A stretch of DNA of 56,584 bases. Source: a virus. The stretch is taken from the IMG/VR virus record IMGVR_UViG_3300040801_004012, positions 1 through 56,584 of that record; one strand, given 5' to 3'. A program made the position numbers and the translations under genes. The notes below the pieces were generated by a model. That model saw only the letters and a list, made by a program, of their open reading frames with translations, did no database searches and was not told where the DNA came from. Shown one piece after another: positions 1 to 8,749 of the stretch; position 1 is the stretch's first letter; each line of letters opens with the position of its first letter.

Positions 1-5
1 ACAAG

Positions 6-362
6 GTGCCCAGCAAAGTTATTCAAGCACGGCTGCGAGAGTTAAGCCGTGCGGTGACGCAAGGCCGCGATGCAGTATTGCGCGAGTTTTATATGAGCAT
101 CCCAGCAGAGCTAGACCACGATGCTGACGTAGTGCTGGCAGATGCGGCAAAGCGCATAGCAGGGCTAGAGGCAGAGAACGAGAGGCTGCAAGAAGAGCAC
201 GACGACATAACCGCACGATACCACAGCCTTGCTCAAGAGATGATATATGAAGGCAATAGTGTCTGGTACTGGAGAAACAAGGCGCTTGCGTATAAGGGCT
301 GTGCTGGATTCGTGTATGACGTCAAGGAGTTGCTGAAGGCACTACAGGGTGGAGCGTCATGA
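6..362 (+). CDS. Hypothetical coiled-coil protein
   Basis: A 118-residue product read from a GTG that lies only 6 bases from the window edge. No ribosome site is visible before it, so the gene may begin outside the window. The middle (about residues 45-75) is rich in Glu, Leu and Lys/Arg and looks like a short coiled coil. It ends in an ATGA overlap with the next gene, so the two are probably co-translated. No family was recognised. It is first in a run of small rightward genes ahead of the terminase. Confidence 0.6.
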   Translation: MPSKVIQARLRELSRAVTQGRDAVLREFYMSIPAELDHDADVVLADAAKRIAGLEAENERLQEEHDDITARYHSLAQEMIYEGNSVWYWRNKALAYKGCAGFVYDVKELLKALQGGAS

Positions 363-571
363 CTACTGGACAGGTCTACCTCTGGGGCGTTGCTGCAGCG
401 ATATGTACCATTCTGGCTCTGATTGAGAAAGATGATGACCCAGAGCTACACTACATGCGACGAAAGTGCCCATTCTGCTACGTGGTGACAGTATCAGTAT
501 GCGGCCTAATATGGCCTGCACTGGTGGCTGGATTGATAATCGAGTGGGCGGTGGGTAGTCGAGATGGCTGA
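359..571 (+). CDS. Small two-helix membrane protein
   Basis: A 70-residue protein with two hydrophobic stretches (about residues 5-21 and 43-64) separated by a charged loop containing a Cys-Pro-x-Cys motif. It is probably an inner-membrane protein of unknown role. The start overlaps the previous stop (ATGA). Its own last 8 bases overlap the next small gene. It could be an accessory membrane protein; nothing ties it to lysis, since holin and spanins are found elsewhere. Confidence 0.65.
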   Translation: MTTGQVYLWGVAAAICTILALIEKDDDPELHYMRRKCPFCYVVTVSVCGLIWPALVAGLIIEWAVGSRDG

Positions 572-734
572 TATCACTATGTGCTCAGGAGAGGGCTGCC
601 CAAAGCGCGAGACATGCTACCGCGCTCAGGCCCCCGAGGGCATCCGGCAGTCATGGTTTGTCGAAGTTCCCCTAAGGGATGGCGACTGCCGGCACTACTG
701 GCCAATGCCCGATGTCGAAGACAAGGTGGAGTGA
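564..734 (+). CDS. Small cysteine-rich phage protein
   Basis: A 56-residue frame starting at the ATG inside the end of the previous gene. The N-terminus carries a tight Cys cluster (C-SGEG-CP-KRET-C-YR) followed by a Trp/Phe-rich half and a late DGDC-x-YW segment. This pattern is seen in many short phage proteins of unknown function and may bind a metal. A different frame is open over the same bases but gives an Arg/Pro-rich, protein-unlike product. The 100 bases after its stop (735-835) hold no convincing gene; a 28-codon GTG frame (731-817) there is judged weak. Confidence 0.65.
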   Translation: MADITMCSGEGCPKRETCYRAQAPEGIRQSWFVEVPLRDGDCRHYWPMPDVEDKVE

Positions 735-835
735 GTGCAGCACATTGGGTTGGGAGTGCCCGGCCGGCCACAACGGTGAGCCCCGCACCGTCTGCACACC
801 GGGGCATAAACACATGATAGAGAGGTGAGCTATAG

Positions 836-1312
836 ATGAGTGACGCAAACAGATTCATGCGAGAAACCGTAAGCTACTGGGATGGCTATTTTGAGTCGAT
901 GAATGATTTGTCTTACGGGGCTCAGCTGTACGCAATGGAGGTCGCGCTCAATGACCATGCTGTGATCTCTGACTGCTGTACTTGCATGAAGGTGCGACCC
1001 CCAAAGGGCTTCGACGGCAATGACCTGCTGCGCGCTTATTGGATGGCATCACGCACGCAGAGGATGATTGATCGCTACTTGAGCGGAGCGGCTGACGACG
1101 ACGAGGGTCTGGTTAGCTACTCCGACTACGCGAAACTACAAGCAAAGAACGCGGAGCTAGAGGAGAAGATCCAGCGGCTGCTGGGGCTTGTGGCAGATGC
1201 CTACGAAGAGGGCTGGTATGACTGCCGCAATACCACGTCTGTTGTGGGGTTCGAGCCGGATTGGAGGGATAGCCACACCAAGAAAGTGCTACAGGAAATA
1301 GGAGATGAGTGA
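836..1312 (+). CDS. Hypothetical protein
   Basis: A 158-residue protein preceded by GAGAGGTGAG. Its N-terminal two thirds mix aromatic and charged residues with a Cys-Cys-Thr-Cys cluster near residue 48. A Glu/Lys/Leu-rich helix (about 112-130) is likely coiled coil. No family recognised. It overlaps the small terminase gene by 8 bases, so it is probably transcribed and translated with the packaging genes. Confidence 0.65.
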   Translation: MSDANRFMRETVSYWDGYFESMNDLSYGAQLYAMEVALNDHAVISDCCTCMKVRPPKGFDGNDLLRAYWMASRTQRMIDRYLSGAADDDEGLVSYSDYAKLQAKNAELEEKIQRLLGLVADAYEEGWYDCRNTTSVVGFEPDWRDSHTKKVLQEIGDE

Positions 1313-1805
1313 CCACAAACTAAGCCCAGAAGAGCTGAAGGCCACACTGGCCAAGCTCACCACAAAGCAGCGCGCCTTTGCCGAGGAGTACAGCATCGAC
1401 AAGAACGCTACTCAGGCGGCCATACGTGCGGGATACGCCGCGGGATCGGCAACCGTGCAGGGCAGCCGCTTGCTAGCTAATGCTAAGGTGTCCAAATATG
1501 CAGCACATCTGTGCGCTGAGGTCACTGAGCGTGCTAAATATGGAGCACAGGAGTTCTTCAGGGACCTGCTAGAGGTAACAGAGCACGCCCGGTCGCTGGC
1601 GCTTCAGGATGACGTGGAGCCGGCCATGATCGGCGCCTACAGGGGAATGGCTGAGACGCTGGGCAAGCACGTGGATCTGCAGGCGTTCAAGGAGCGCATA
1701 GAGGTCGAGACCAAGACAGACGCGGCCGAGACGCTAGAGGAGGCTCTGGCCCGGGCAGAGGCGGCATCCAAGGCCGCTCTGGCTGGCAAGAGGTCTGTCC
1801 ATTGA
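1305..1805 (+). CDS. terS: Terminase small subunit
   Basis: A 166-residue protein whose N-terminal half has the typical terminase_2 signature: LTTKQRAFAEEY, then 'KNATQAAIRAGY' and a 'GSRLLANAKV' helix. This part forms the DNA-binding helix-turn-helix that recognises the packaging site. The acidic C-terminal part (about 125-160) would contact the large subunit or oligomerise. In the family, this subunit forms a ring that presents concatemeric DNA to the ATPase/nuclease. The large subunit lies one gene downstream, separated by a membrane-segment protein, which is a slightly unusual insertion. Confidence 0.88.
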   Translation: MSDHKLSPEELKATLAKLTTKQRAFAEEYSIDKNATQAAIRAGYAAGSATVQGSRLLANAKVSKYAAHLCAEVTERAKYGAQEFFRDLLEVTEHARSLALQDDVEPAMIGAYRGMAETLGKHVDLQAFKERIEVETKTDAAETLEEALARAEAASKAALAGKRSVH

Positions 1806-2284
1806 TGAGCATACTGCAGGGTGTTGTGCTCTGGATAGGCGTCATGATGATCATCTTGTCCTGCTACCTGCTTTACACCGAGTGGATGGAGTACCTGCGC
1901 CTCCTGAGCCGCAAGTCCAGCGAGGCCAGCGAGGTCATGTATCGCCACATGACTCTGGGTAAGGCTCGCACCATGAGGCCTATAACGGAAACCGAAAAGG
2001 CCGTCGTGGCTCTGCTTATCGAGAGGGGGGAGGACATGGAGATGTCTTCCATAGAGCAGGCCAGCCTGCTGCGCGAGTATGGCACCGAGATGGTGGAGCG
2101 ATGCGGGGCTATGGTCGACTGGGTGGAGCTAGTGAAGGGTTGGGATGACATCACGATACGCATCGCCGGCACAGAGGGATCCCAGTGGCGCACGATGTTT
2201 GCCAAGCGCATTACCGCGGCCGCCCAGTACGAGATGCACTGGCGCAAGCTGAAACCTTGGAGCCCTGTTGATATCTACAGCTGA
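1805..2284 (+). CDS. Membrane-anchored hypothetical protein between terS and terL
   Basis: A 159-residue protein from the ATG in a TGATG overlap with terS (a TTG one codon earlier is possible). Residues about 3-24 form one hydrophobic helix followed by a basic stretch, so the body is probably cytoplasmic and anchored in the inner membrane. The rest is an acidic/basic alpha-helical domain without recognised motifs. Its last 17 bases overlap the start of terL. Location suggests a link with packaging, but this is inference. Confidence 0.7.
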   Translation: MSILQGVVLWIGVMMIILSCYLLYTEWMEYLRLLSRKSSEASEVMYRHMTLGKARTMRPITETEKAVVALLIERGEDMEMSSIEQASLLREYGTEMVERCGAMVDWVELVKGWDDITIRIAGTEGSQWRTMFAKRITAAAQYEMHWRKLKPWSPVDIYS

Positions 2285-3704
2285 AGAGAACCAGCTACAG
2301 CAGATCATCGCCCAGTTCGTCAATGACCCGCTGGGCTTTGTCATGTTCGTGTTCCCGTGGGGCTCTGGTCCGCTAGAGGGGCAGGAGCCAGACGAGTGGC
2401 AGGTCGAATTCCTGATGGAGATCAAGGGCTACCTCGACGAGGATCCCTATGAGGTGATCCAGATGGCCAGATCCTCTGGTCATGGCATCGGGAAGACGGC
2501 ACTGGTGAGCTGGCTGATCCTGTTCCTAGTGTCCACACGGCCGCACATCGCCGGCGTAGTCACAGCAAATACCAAGACTCAGCTCACAACCAAGACGTGG
2601 CGAGAGCTGTCCATCTGGCACCAGCGCATGAAAAACAAGCACTGGTTCGAGTGGACTGCCACCCGGTTCTATCACGTAGACCACAAGGAAACATGGGGCT
2701 TTGACGCTATCCCGTGGTCTGAGCACAACTCCGAGGCCTTCGCTGGGCTGCACAGCAAGTACGTGGCCGTGATCTTCGATGAGGCATCAGCGATCGCCGA
2801 TATAATCTGGGAGGTCACCGAGGGCGCCATGACCACTGAGCGCGCTATGTGGTACGCGTTCGGCAACCCGACAAAGAACACCGGCCGCTTCCGAGAGTGC
2901 TTCGGCAAGCAGTCACACCGCTGGATGACGAAGAAGATCGACAGTCGCACGGCGCGCATGACCAACAAGGCCAAGATTCAGGAGTGGATCGAGGACAACG
3001 GCGAGGACAGCGACTTTGTGCGTGTCCGTGTGCGGGGCGAGTTCCCGCGGTTCGGCACCAACCAGCTGATCAGCAGCGAGTCTGTACATGCTGCCCGGGG
3101 CTACAACATGGGCATCGACGAGTACGTCCACTTCACACCCGTCATCGGCGTCGACGTTGCGCGCTTCGGGCAGGACGAGAGCGTGGTTTGTGCCCGGCAG
3201 GGCCGCAAGGTCCACGACCTGAAGTCATACCGGGGGCTCAACAACATACAGGTGGCCAGCAGGGCTGCCGAGGTATGGCGCGACTTCGGCGGCAAGGGAG
3301 TGATCATGGTCGACGAGATTGGCGTTGGCTCTGGCGTGGTGGACTACCTGACGACGCAGGGCTATCCGGTCATCGGAGTAAATGCTGGCGCCAAGGCGGA
3401 TAATGACAAGCGCTACTACAACAAGCGCGCCGAGATGTGGCACAGGATGGCGGAGTGGACCCAGAATCAGGTGGCTCTACCAGAGGATTCAGTGTTGTGC
3501 GAGCAGATGACTGCACTGGAATACGAATACGACCTCAAGGAGCGGATCAAGCTGGAGCGCAAGGAAGACCTGAAGGCTAGGCTGCCTGCACTGGGCTCGC
3601 CTGACAGGGCTGAGGCACTGGCCCTGACGTTCGCCGAGATAGTGGCACCGCATACCAGCATGGTCGGCAGCTTTGAGCCAGACCCAGAACCAGAGGACTA
3701 CTGA
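2268..3704 (+). CDS. terL: Terminase large subunit
   Basis: A 478-residue packaging motor and nuclease. Walker A is GHGIGKT at residues 71-77 and Walker B is VAVIFDE with the catalytic DE at 171-172. The C-terminal RNase H-like nuclease shows a first aspartate in VIGVDVARFG (D296) and a second acidic pair in VIMVDE (349-350). The protein cuts concatemeric DNA and drives it into the prohead through the portal. The start is a TTG: an in-frame stop lies 16 bases upstream, and GGAG sits 5 bases before the TTG. It overlaps the preceding gene by 17 bases. Confidence 0.95.
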   Translation: MISTAEENQLQQIIAQFVNDPLGFVMFVFPWGSGPLEGQEPDEWQVEFLMEIKGYLDEDPYEVIQMARSSGHGIGKTALVSWLILFLVSTRPHIAGVVTANTKTQLTTKTWRELSIWHQRMKNKHWFEWTATRFYHVDHKETWGFDAIPWSEHNSEAFAGLHSKYVAVIFDEASAIADIIWEVTEGAMTTERAMWYAFGNPTKNTGRFRECFGKQSHRWMTKKIDSRTARMTNKAKIQEWIEDNGEDSDFVRVRVRGEFPRFGTNQLISSESVHAARGYNMGIDEYVHFTPVIGVDVARFGQDESVVCARQGRKVHDLKSYRGLNNIQVASRAAEVWRDFGGKGVIMVDEIGVGSGVVDYLTTQGYPVIGVNAGAKADNDKRYYNKRAEMWHRMAEWTQNQVALPEDSVLCEQMTALEYEYDLKERIKLERKEDLKARLPALGSPDRAEALALTFAEIVAPHTSMVGSFEPDPEPEDY

Positions 3705-3997
3705 TGCAGACGTACAGCGTAACACTGATCCCTGCGGATCCTAGGTACCACCACATTGAGGAAATTGAATACGTGGCCGAGTGGAGCGTGGTTGAGGGCA
3801 ATGTCTTGATGCTGGAGGTATTCGTCGACGACGAGGAGACCTCCACCCACCTGTTCAACCTGAAGTTCTACCTGCACGTCGAGATCCACAAGAGCGAGGA
3901 CGGTGAGGACGACTTCGACGATGTCATTCCCGGCGTCTGGGTTGGTGGAGACGAGATAAACGATGCGGATTACCCGCGAATTGTGAGTGGAGAGTGA
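3704..3997 (+). CDS. Hypothetical acidic protein
   Basis: A 97-residue, strongly acidic protein (many Asp/Glu, notably about residues 62-76) predicted mostly beta. The ATG overlaps the terL stop (TGATG). No family recognised. It is followed 3 bases later by another small gene, in the block between terminase and portal. Confidence 0.7.
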   Translation: MQTYSVTLIPADPRYHHIEEIEYVAEWSVVEGNVLMLEVFVDDEETSTHLFNLKFYLHVEIHKSEDGEDDFDDVIPGVWVGGDEINDADYPRIVSGE

Positions 3998-4000
3998 GAG

Positions 4001-4345
4001 ATGATCGAATCAGCAGATATCGAAGAGATGCAGACGTTCCTGAAGACGCGAGGAATCAGGGACACGATCGGTAAGGCGCTGGGCAAGGCGTACCCGACGG
4101 TCAAGTGGCTGGTGAGCGTTAGCGGCGACGGCACGGTGGCGCAGATCGTCGCGCCGGACCTGACGTCGGAGTACGGCATGACCATCCACACGGATCAGAT
4201 AGGCATAGATCTGGAGGCGAAAGCGGTGCGCTTTGGTGGTGAGCTACTGGAGCGCTTCAATGTCAGCAGGATGACCGGGGATACGTCTTCGGTCGTGCGT
4301 AACGTAAGGGGTGACAGCATTCATGGCAAAGCAGGCGGCGTATAG
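4001..4345 (+). CDS. Hypothetical protein
   Basis: A 114-residue soluble alpha/beta protein with GTG-AGAG just before the ATG. No recognised motif. Its end overlaps the next gene. Codon use and lack of gaps match its neighbours, so it is probably real. Confidence 0.65.
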   Translation: MIESADIEEMQTFLKTRGIRDTIGKALGKAYPTVKWLVSVSGDGTVAQIVAPDLTSEYGMTIHTDQIGIDLEAKAVRFGGELLERFNVSRMTGDTSSVVRNVRGDSIHGKAGGV

Positions 4346-4673
4346 GCTATGGAGGCCGATCAATCACTGGATATGGCAGATGTTGAACATCGTCTCTCAG
4401 GCGGTGGGCGTAGCGACAACGTACACGAAGAACGCCAACGACAGCATCAGCGCCGAGAGCTTCTGGTACAGGGAGGATCGATTCCTGTACCGCATGATCC
4501 AGAATGTCACGGATGGCCTGTTCTGGGTTTTCGTTAGGCAGAAGAACCACTGCTTCGAGGCGCTCTGGAACGAGTACCAGTATGCCAAGCAGACTCAGGA
4601 GCGATTCGAAAGCCGATATGGCAAGGAGGTGGCCTATGAGCCGGGTGATCCGATTCCCGAAAGGACAGCGTGA
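4323..4673 (+). CDS. Hypothetical protein
   Basis: A 116-residue product from the ATG at 4323, with AAGGGG about 11 bases upstream. A GTG at 4311 would add four residues but has no ribosome site. The protein is rich in Trp, Tyr and Phe, with an alternating helix around residues 14-35, and may touch a membrane. The next gene starts inside its end with a very strong ribosome site. Confidence 0.65.
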   Translation: MAKQAAYRLWRPINHWIWQMLNIVSQAVGVATTYTKNANDSISAESFWYREDRFLYRMIQNVTDGLFWVFVRQKNHCFEALWNEYQYAKQTQERFESRYGKEVAYEPGDPIPERTA

Positions 4674-4860
4674 TGCGGAAGATGTTTTCAAGGATGCGAC
4701 AGAAGCTGGAGTCAGCGAGGTTCTTGTGGTGGGCTTTGTCGCAGAAGGAGACCAGCTCTTCCTCGGAGCAACCCCGCTCAAGCTCTCAGACCTCCTGCTC
4801 CTCCAGCGATACATCGGAGACGCCGTCGACCAAGCCTTCGCCGCCGCCGCCGAGTCCTGA
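4636..4860 (+). CDS. Small phage protein (VIRFPKGQ type)
   Basis: A 74-residue protein starting at an ATG preceded by AAGGAGGT with 5-base spacing, the best ribosome site in the region. It begins SRVIRFPKGQ and continues with an alternating hydrophobic/acidic pattern (EVLVVGF, LKLSDLLLLQRYIGDAV) seen in many short phage proteins of unknown function. It starts inside the end of the preceding gene. A second open frame runs across most of this gene (see 4670-5020). Confidence 0.75.
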   Translation: MSRVIRFPKGQRDAEDVFKDATEAGVSEVLVVGFVAEGDQLFLGATPLKLSDLLLLQRYIGDAVDQAFAAAAES

Positions 4861-5020
4861 TTCCGGCCGGCACTTCATCGGCGTCACTGTCACATCCGAG
4901 ATGCGAGTCGAGGTCCCGGCAGGCACCAGCGTTGAAGAGGCGCAGGCCATGGCCAGAGAAAGGGTCAACGCGGCACTGGCCGGAATGAGGCAGGAGCTGT
5001 ACCCAGAGACCGTGCATTAA
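4670..5020 (+). CDS. Overlapping hypothetical ORF; C-terminal half looks genuine
   Basis: A 116-codon frame whose first 63 codons lie over the 4636-4860 gene in another frame. That part is Ser/Pro/Arg-rich low complexity. The last 50 residues (HFIGVTVTSEM ... VEVPAGTSVEEAQAMARERV) look like ordinary protein. There is no good start near 4860; the only later ATG (about 4903) would give 39 residues. So this is either a truly overlapping gene, a product reached by frameshift from the 4636 gene, or a short 3' gene. Confidence 0.45.
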   Translation: MMRKMFSRMRQKLESARFLWWALSQKETSSSSEQPRSSSQTSCSSSDTSETPSTKPSPPPPSPDSGRHFIGVTVTSEMRVEVPAGTSVEEAQAMARERVNAALAGMRQELYPETVH

Positions 5021-5060
5021 ATCGTTGCGCCAAGACTTACCATTGCAGTTCTGCAGTGCT

Positions 5061-5111
5061 CCGGGGCTCGAGGTCCCTCTCTCTCTCCCTCGACCCCGGG
5101 GCGCTGTTTTT
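5061..5111 (+). terminator. Rho-independent terminator before the portal gene
   Basis: Arms 5061-5073 and 5088-5099 pair as a 12-bp G+C-rich stem (CCGGGG/TCGAGG with CCTCGA/CCCCGG, one bulged C), with a CT-rich loop, followed by a T run at 5106-5111. It separates the packaging block from the portal operon. Confidence 0.75.
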
Positions 5112-5131
5112 ACTAACACAGAAGGTAGGAC

Positions 5132-7288
5132 ATGGGTGAGCTGGTAGGCGACGGCATACTTCCCGGGGATCGCGAGGATCTGCCCGGACTTTCCGACGGC
5201 GACTATCGCTGGCTAAAGCTGGCCCGCGAGCATTTCGATAGCTCCACTGACTTCCTTGATGACAGCATCAGGGGTGAGTGGGAGAACGCCCTCTACCGGT
5301 TTCACAATCAGCACCCGCCCGGGTCCAAGTACGCCTCCAAGGCATACAAGCACCGCAGCAAGATCTTCCGCCCAAAGACGAGATCCCTGTCTCGCCGGTC
5401 AGAGGCCAAGACAGCGCGCGCCCTGTTCAGTAACACAGACCTGATCGATGTCCGCGGGCAGAACCGTGGTAGCGCAAAGCAGGCAGAGGCCGCCCGATAC
5501 CGCAAGGCTCTGCTGCAGTACCGGCTCGAGCACTCAATCCCTTGGTTCTTGACCGTACAGGGAGCCCGGCAGGACACGTTCAACTACGGCATCTGCCTTA
5601 GCCTGAGCACGTGGAAGTACGAGGTCGAAGAAGAGGTCGTCCCAGAGATGGATCCGATGACCGGCGAGCCCATGCGCGACGAGGATGGCACCGAGCTGGG
5701 CAGGAGCGTGCTCCGAGTCACTGCAGACAAGCCTGACATCCAGCTGCACCCGCCCGAGAATCTGCGGATCGACCCTAACTGCGACTGGCGAGACCCGATC
5801 AACACCAGCCCCCGAATTACCCTCATGATGCCGATGAAGGCGCAAGCCGTCATAGAGCGCATGACCAGAGAGAACCCGGTCACCGGATCACCAGAGTGGC
5901 GGGAATACAGCCTCGCTGAGGTCCTCGCTGCATCGCAGGACAAGTCACTCAACGAAGTCATCCGACAGGCCCGCACCGGCCGCAACCGTCAAGACCCGAT
6001 GGACCTTGTGCAGGGCACTGAATACTCTGACGTCTGGGTACACCTGAACATCATCCGTCAGGAGGGCAAGGACTACGCGTTCTATTCACTTGGCAACCGC
6101 CTGATGCTCACTGACCCAGCACCGGTCGAGGAGATTCTTCCCCTTGGACGTGACAGTCTGACTTTCGGCTTCAGCATCGTTGAATCGCACCGGGCTTACC
6201 CGATCGGCGGCAACAAGCTGGCTGCACCCATGCAGTCTGAGACCAACGACATTGCCAATCAGCGCATGGACAACGTCAAGCTGGCGCTCAACGGCCGCTA
6301 CCTGTTGCGCCGAGGTGCCCAGATAGACACCAGCGCGCTGATGCGATCTGTCCCGGGAGGCGGAGTCATGACTGGCGACGTCGATAAGGACGTTCGCGAG
6401 CTCAAGTATCCCGACGTCACTGGCTCCAGCTATCAGGAGCAGGACCGACTCACGCAGGAGATGGATGAGCTGACCGGCAACTTCAGCTCCAGCAGCGTGC
6501 AGGCCAATCGATCGCTCAACGAAACCGTCGGCGGAATGAACATGCTGATGGGTGACGCGAGCGAGGTTGCAGAGTACGAGCTCCGCACGTTTGTAGAGAC
6601 GTGGGTCGAGCCAGTGCTCCGCAAGTTGGACAAGCTGATCGCCATGTTCGAGACCGACGAGACGATCAAGTCAGTGTGTGCTGAGAACGCGGACATCATG
6701 GGTTACGGCACGACCGAAGAGCTCGACGCATTGCTGGACGACGAGATGGTCGTCAGCGTCAACGTGGGCATGGGCAACACCAACCCGCAGCAGCGACTGC
6801 AGCAGTTCCAGATGATCATCGGCGGCGTTGCATCGATACCCGAGCTGGCCCAGCGACTGAACCCGATGGAGATCGGCAAGGAAGTGTTCAGCCTCGGCGG
6901 GTTCAACGATTCCGAGCGTTTCTTCCGCAGTGACGAAGAGATGCAGAAGCTGCAGGAGGCTGCAGCGCAGAACCAGCCGCAAGACACCTCGCTGCAGGTT
7001 GCCCAGCTCAAGGCGCAGGCATCGCTGCAAGAGACTCAGATCAAGGTCGAGATGGACATGGCTATCGCCCAGCTGCGCGCTCAGGTAGAGACGCAGGGCC
7101 AGATGCAGGACTACGAGGCGAAGATGGCCAAGATCATCACTGACGCGAATACTAAATTGAAGGACCTGTATGAGAGTATGAACATCGAGCGTGACAAGCT
7201 GCGCACACAGCGTGACGTCACGGCCGCCAAGGAAGGTGGTCGACTGCGCGAGATGAATCTGAGGAGAGACACGGGGGCAGGGATTTGA
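5132..7288 (+). CDS. Portal protein
   Basis: A 718-residue protein with the layout of podophage portals: a conserved N-terminal half (SKIFRPKTRSL near residue 75, then the long beta/alpha wing domain), a clip region, and an acidic/Gln-rich helical C-terminus (about 610-700) that would form a coiled-coil barrel. Twelve copies form the channel at one capsid vertex through which DNA enters and leaves, and TerL docks on it. GAAGGTAGG precedes the ATG. It opens a rightward head operon just after a strong terminator. Assignment rests on size, position and general look rather than one catalytic motif. Confidence 0.88.
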   Translation: MGELVGDGILPGDREDLPGLSDGDYRWLKLAREHFDSSTDFLDDSIRGEWENALYRFHNQHPPGSKYASKAYKHRSKIFRPKTRSLSRRSEAKTARALFSNTDLIDVRGQNRGSAKQAEAARYRKALLQYRLEHSIPWFLTVQGARQDTFNYGICLSLSTWKYEVEEEVVPEMDPMTGEPMRDEDGTELGRSVLRVTADKPDIQLHPPENLRIDPNCDWRDPINTSPRITLMMPMKAQAVIERMTRENPVTGSPEWREYSLAEVLAASQDKSLNEVIRQARTGRNRQDPMDLVQGTEYSDVWVHLNIIRQEGKDYAFYSLGNRLMLTDPAPVEEILPLGRDSLTFGFSIVESHRAYPIGGNKLAAPMQSETNDIANQRMDNVKLALNGRYLLRRGAQIDTSALMRSVPGGGVMTGDVDKDVRELKYPDVTGSSYQEQDRLTQEMDELTGNFSSSSVQANRSLNETVGGMNMLMGDASEVAEYELRTFVETWVEPVLRKLDKLIAMFETDETIKSVCAENADIMGYGTTEELDALLDDEMVVSVNVGMGNTNPQQRLQQFQMIIGGVASIPELAQRLNPMEIGKEVFSLGGFNDSERFFRSDEEMQKLQEAAAQNQPQDTSLQVAQLKAQASLQETQIKVEMDMAIAQLRAQVETQGQMQDYEAKMAKIITDANTKLKDLYESMNIERDKLRTQRDVTAAKEGGRLREMNLRRDTGAGI

Positions 7289-7632
7289 CGAGCAAGCTCG
7301 AGGCCACGCTGGCGGAAGCGGAGATCCCGATTGAGTTCGAGGATGAGCGCGAAGAGGCGCTAGTACGCACCGCGGTAGTTGGCAAGGATGCACACGACTG
7401 GCTGAGCTCACAGCTGGGCCAGTTCGTGATTGGTTCTGCGTATCAGGACCAGATAAAGATTCAGGAGGCATTGACCAAGGTCAGCCCCCTGAGCCTGTTC
7501 GGGAGGCGCAAGATCGCCAAGCTGCAGCAGAGGCACGAAGCTGTAGAGATGGCAATCGAGTGGCTCACGGACGCGGTTAGAGTCGGCATGATGGCCGAGC
7601 GAAGACTGGAAGACTACAACACAGAGGATTGA
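7285..7632 (+). CDS. Hypothetical protein between portal and scaffold
   Basis: A 115-residue, largely helical protein using a TTG start that overlaps the portal stop (TTGA). Acidic N-terminus, amphipathic helices and no recognised motif. Its place between portal and scaffold suggests a minor head or assembly role. Confidence 0.7.
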   Translation: MTSKLEATLAEAEIPIEFEDEREEALVRTAVVGKDAHDWLSSQLGQFVIGSAYQDQIKIQEALTKVSPLSLFGRRKIAKLQQRHEAVEMAIEWLTDAVRVGMMAERRLEDYNTED

Positions 7633-7636
7633 CACA

Positions 7637-8731
7637 GTGACTGACGAAACTATCCAACAGGACGTTTCGGACGCAGATCAGACCAGCGATCAGCAGCCGG
7701 AACAAGATGCACCGGTAGCCGAGGAGAAGCCAGATTACCGGTCTCCCCGGGAGCGCAAGATGGCCGAGGTGGCCGAGAAGCGCCGCGAGAAGCAGGAGGC
7801 CGACAGAAAGGCATTCGCGCTGATCAATGATCCTGACCTGAGTGAAGAGGATTACGACGCCCGGGTTGCAGCTGAGGCTGGCGACACCGAGCAAGATGAC
7901 GAAGAGCAGGACGATGATCCTGTAGCGCAGGAGGCTGACCAGAAGCCCATCCGCGCTGGATTTGAAGACCGCGGCGATGGGACGCTGGTCAAGAAACTGA
8001 AGGTCAACGGCCGAGAGGTTGAGCTGACCGAAGAGGAATACGATCGACAGCTGAGCAAGGATCTCGCTGGCGATCAGAAGCTCCGACTTGCAGCTGAGCG
8101 CGAACGTGCGCTCGCCGAGCGGGAGCAACGAATTGCTCAGATGGAGCAGCGAGGATCACAGCAGGAGCCACCCGATCTGGGCGCAAATGCAGTGGACCTT
8201 GACGCAGCACTGTCTGAGTACCATGACGCCGTATATGCAGGCGATCAGGATGCAGCACGTGAGAAGCTGAAAGCCGTCATGATGCAGGGCCGACAATCGT
8301 CTACCCCTAACATCGACGAGCTGGTTTCCTCAGTTGCTACCCGGGTCAAGGCCGAGGCAGACAACGAGCGTTACAGAGAGTCTGTGCAAAAGGGCATGGG
8401 CAGCTTCAAGAAGGATTACGCGCATATCGTGGCAGATCCAGCGAAGCTCGCTTACGCCGACGCGCGACTCAAGGAGATCACGCAGACCGAGCCCGATCTC
8501 TCGCCTGAAGAGGCGATATTGAAGGCGGGGAAGATGGCGGCCGAGGTATGGCCCGATGACACCCCGGGTAAGCGAGGATCGACGACGGATGCCGAGCGCA
8601 CGCAGCGCAAGGCGAATTTGAAACCTGTGCCCAATGCAGGATCGCGGCAAAGCCGTAGCGACAAGAAGCCGGACGTGGACATGAGTCCCGCGGCCAAGAT
8701 TGCGCGGATGCGATCAGGTAGGGCTCTGTAA
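7637..8731 (+). CDS. Putative capsid scaffolding protein
   Basis: A 364-residue, highly charged protein (GTG start): an Asp/Glu/Gln-rich disordered N-terminus (1-100), a long helical mid-section with an ALAEREQRIAQMEQR coiled coil (about 155-175), and a basic C-terminus ending MSPAAKIARMRSGRAL. This composition, and the position directly before the major capsid gene, are typical of scaffolds that guide procapsid assembly and leave before packaging. No protease gene was seen nearby, so it may exit intact. Confidence 0.78.
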   Translation: MTDETIQQDVSDADQTSDQQPEQDAPVAEEKPDYRSPRERKMAEVAEKRREKQEADRKAFALINDPDLSEEDYDARVAAEAGDTEQDDEEQDDDPVAQEADQKPIRAGFEDRGDGTLVKKLKVNGREVELTEEEYDRQLSKDLAGDQKLRLAAERERALAEREQRIAQMEQRGSQQEPPDLGANAVDLDAALSEYHDAVYAGDQDAAREKLKAVMMQGRQSSTPNIDELVSSVATRVKAEADNERYRESVQKGMGSFKKDYAHIVADPAKLAYADARLKEITQTEPDLSPEEAILKAGKMAAEVWPDDTPGKRGSTTDAERTQRKANLKPVPNAGSRQSRSDKKPDVDMSPAAKIARMRSGRAL

Positions 8732-8749
8732 GCAATGGAGCAATGAGCA

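Noticed and set aside
731-817. 28-codon frame after the small cysteine-rich gene
   Set aside because: Weak ribosome site and an Ala/Pro/Ser-rich product; more likely the untranslated gap before the next gene.
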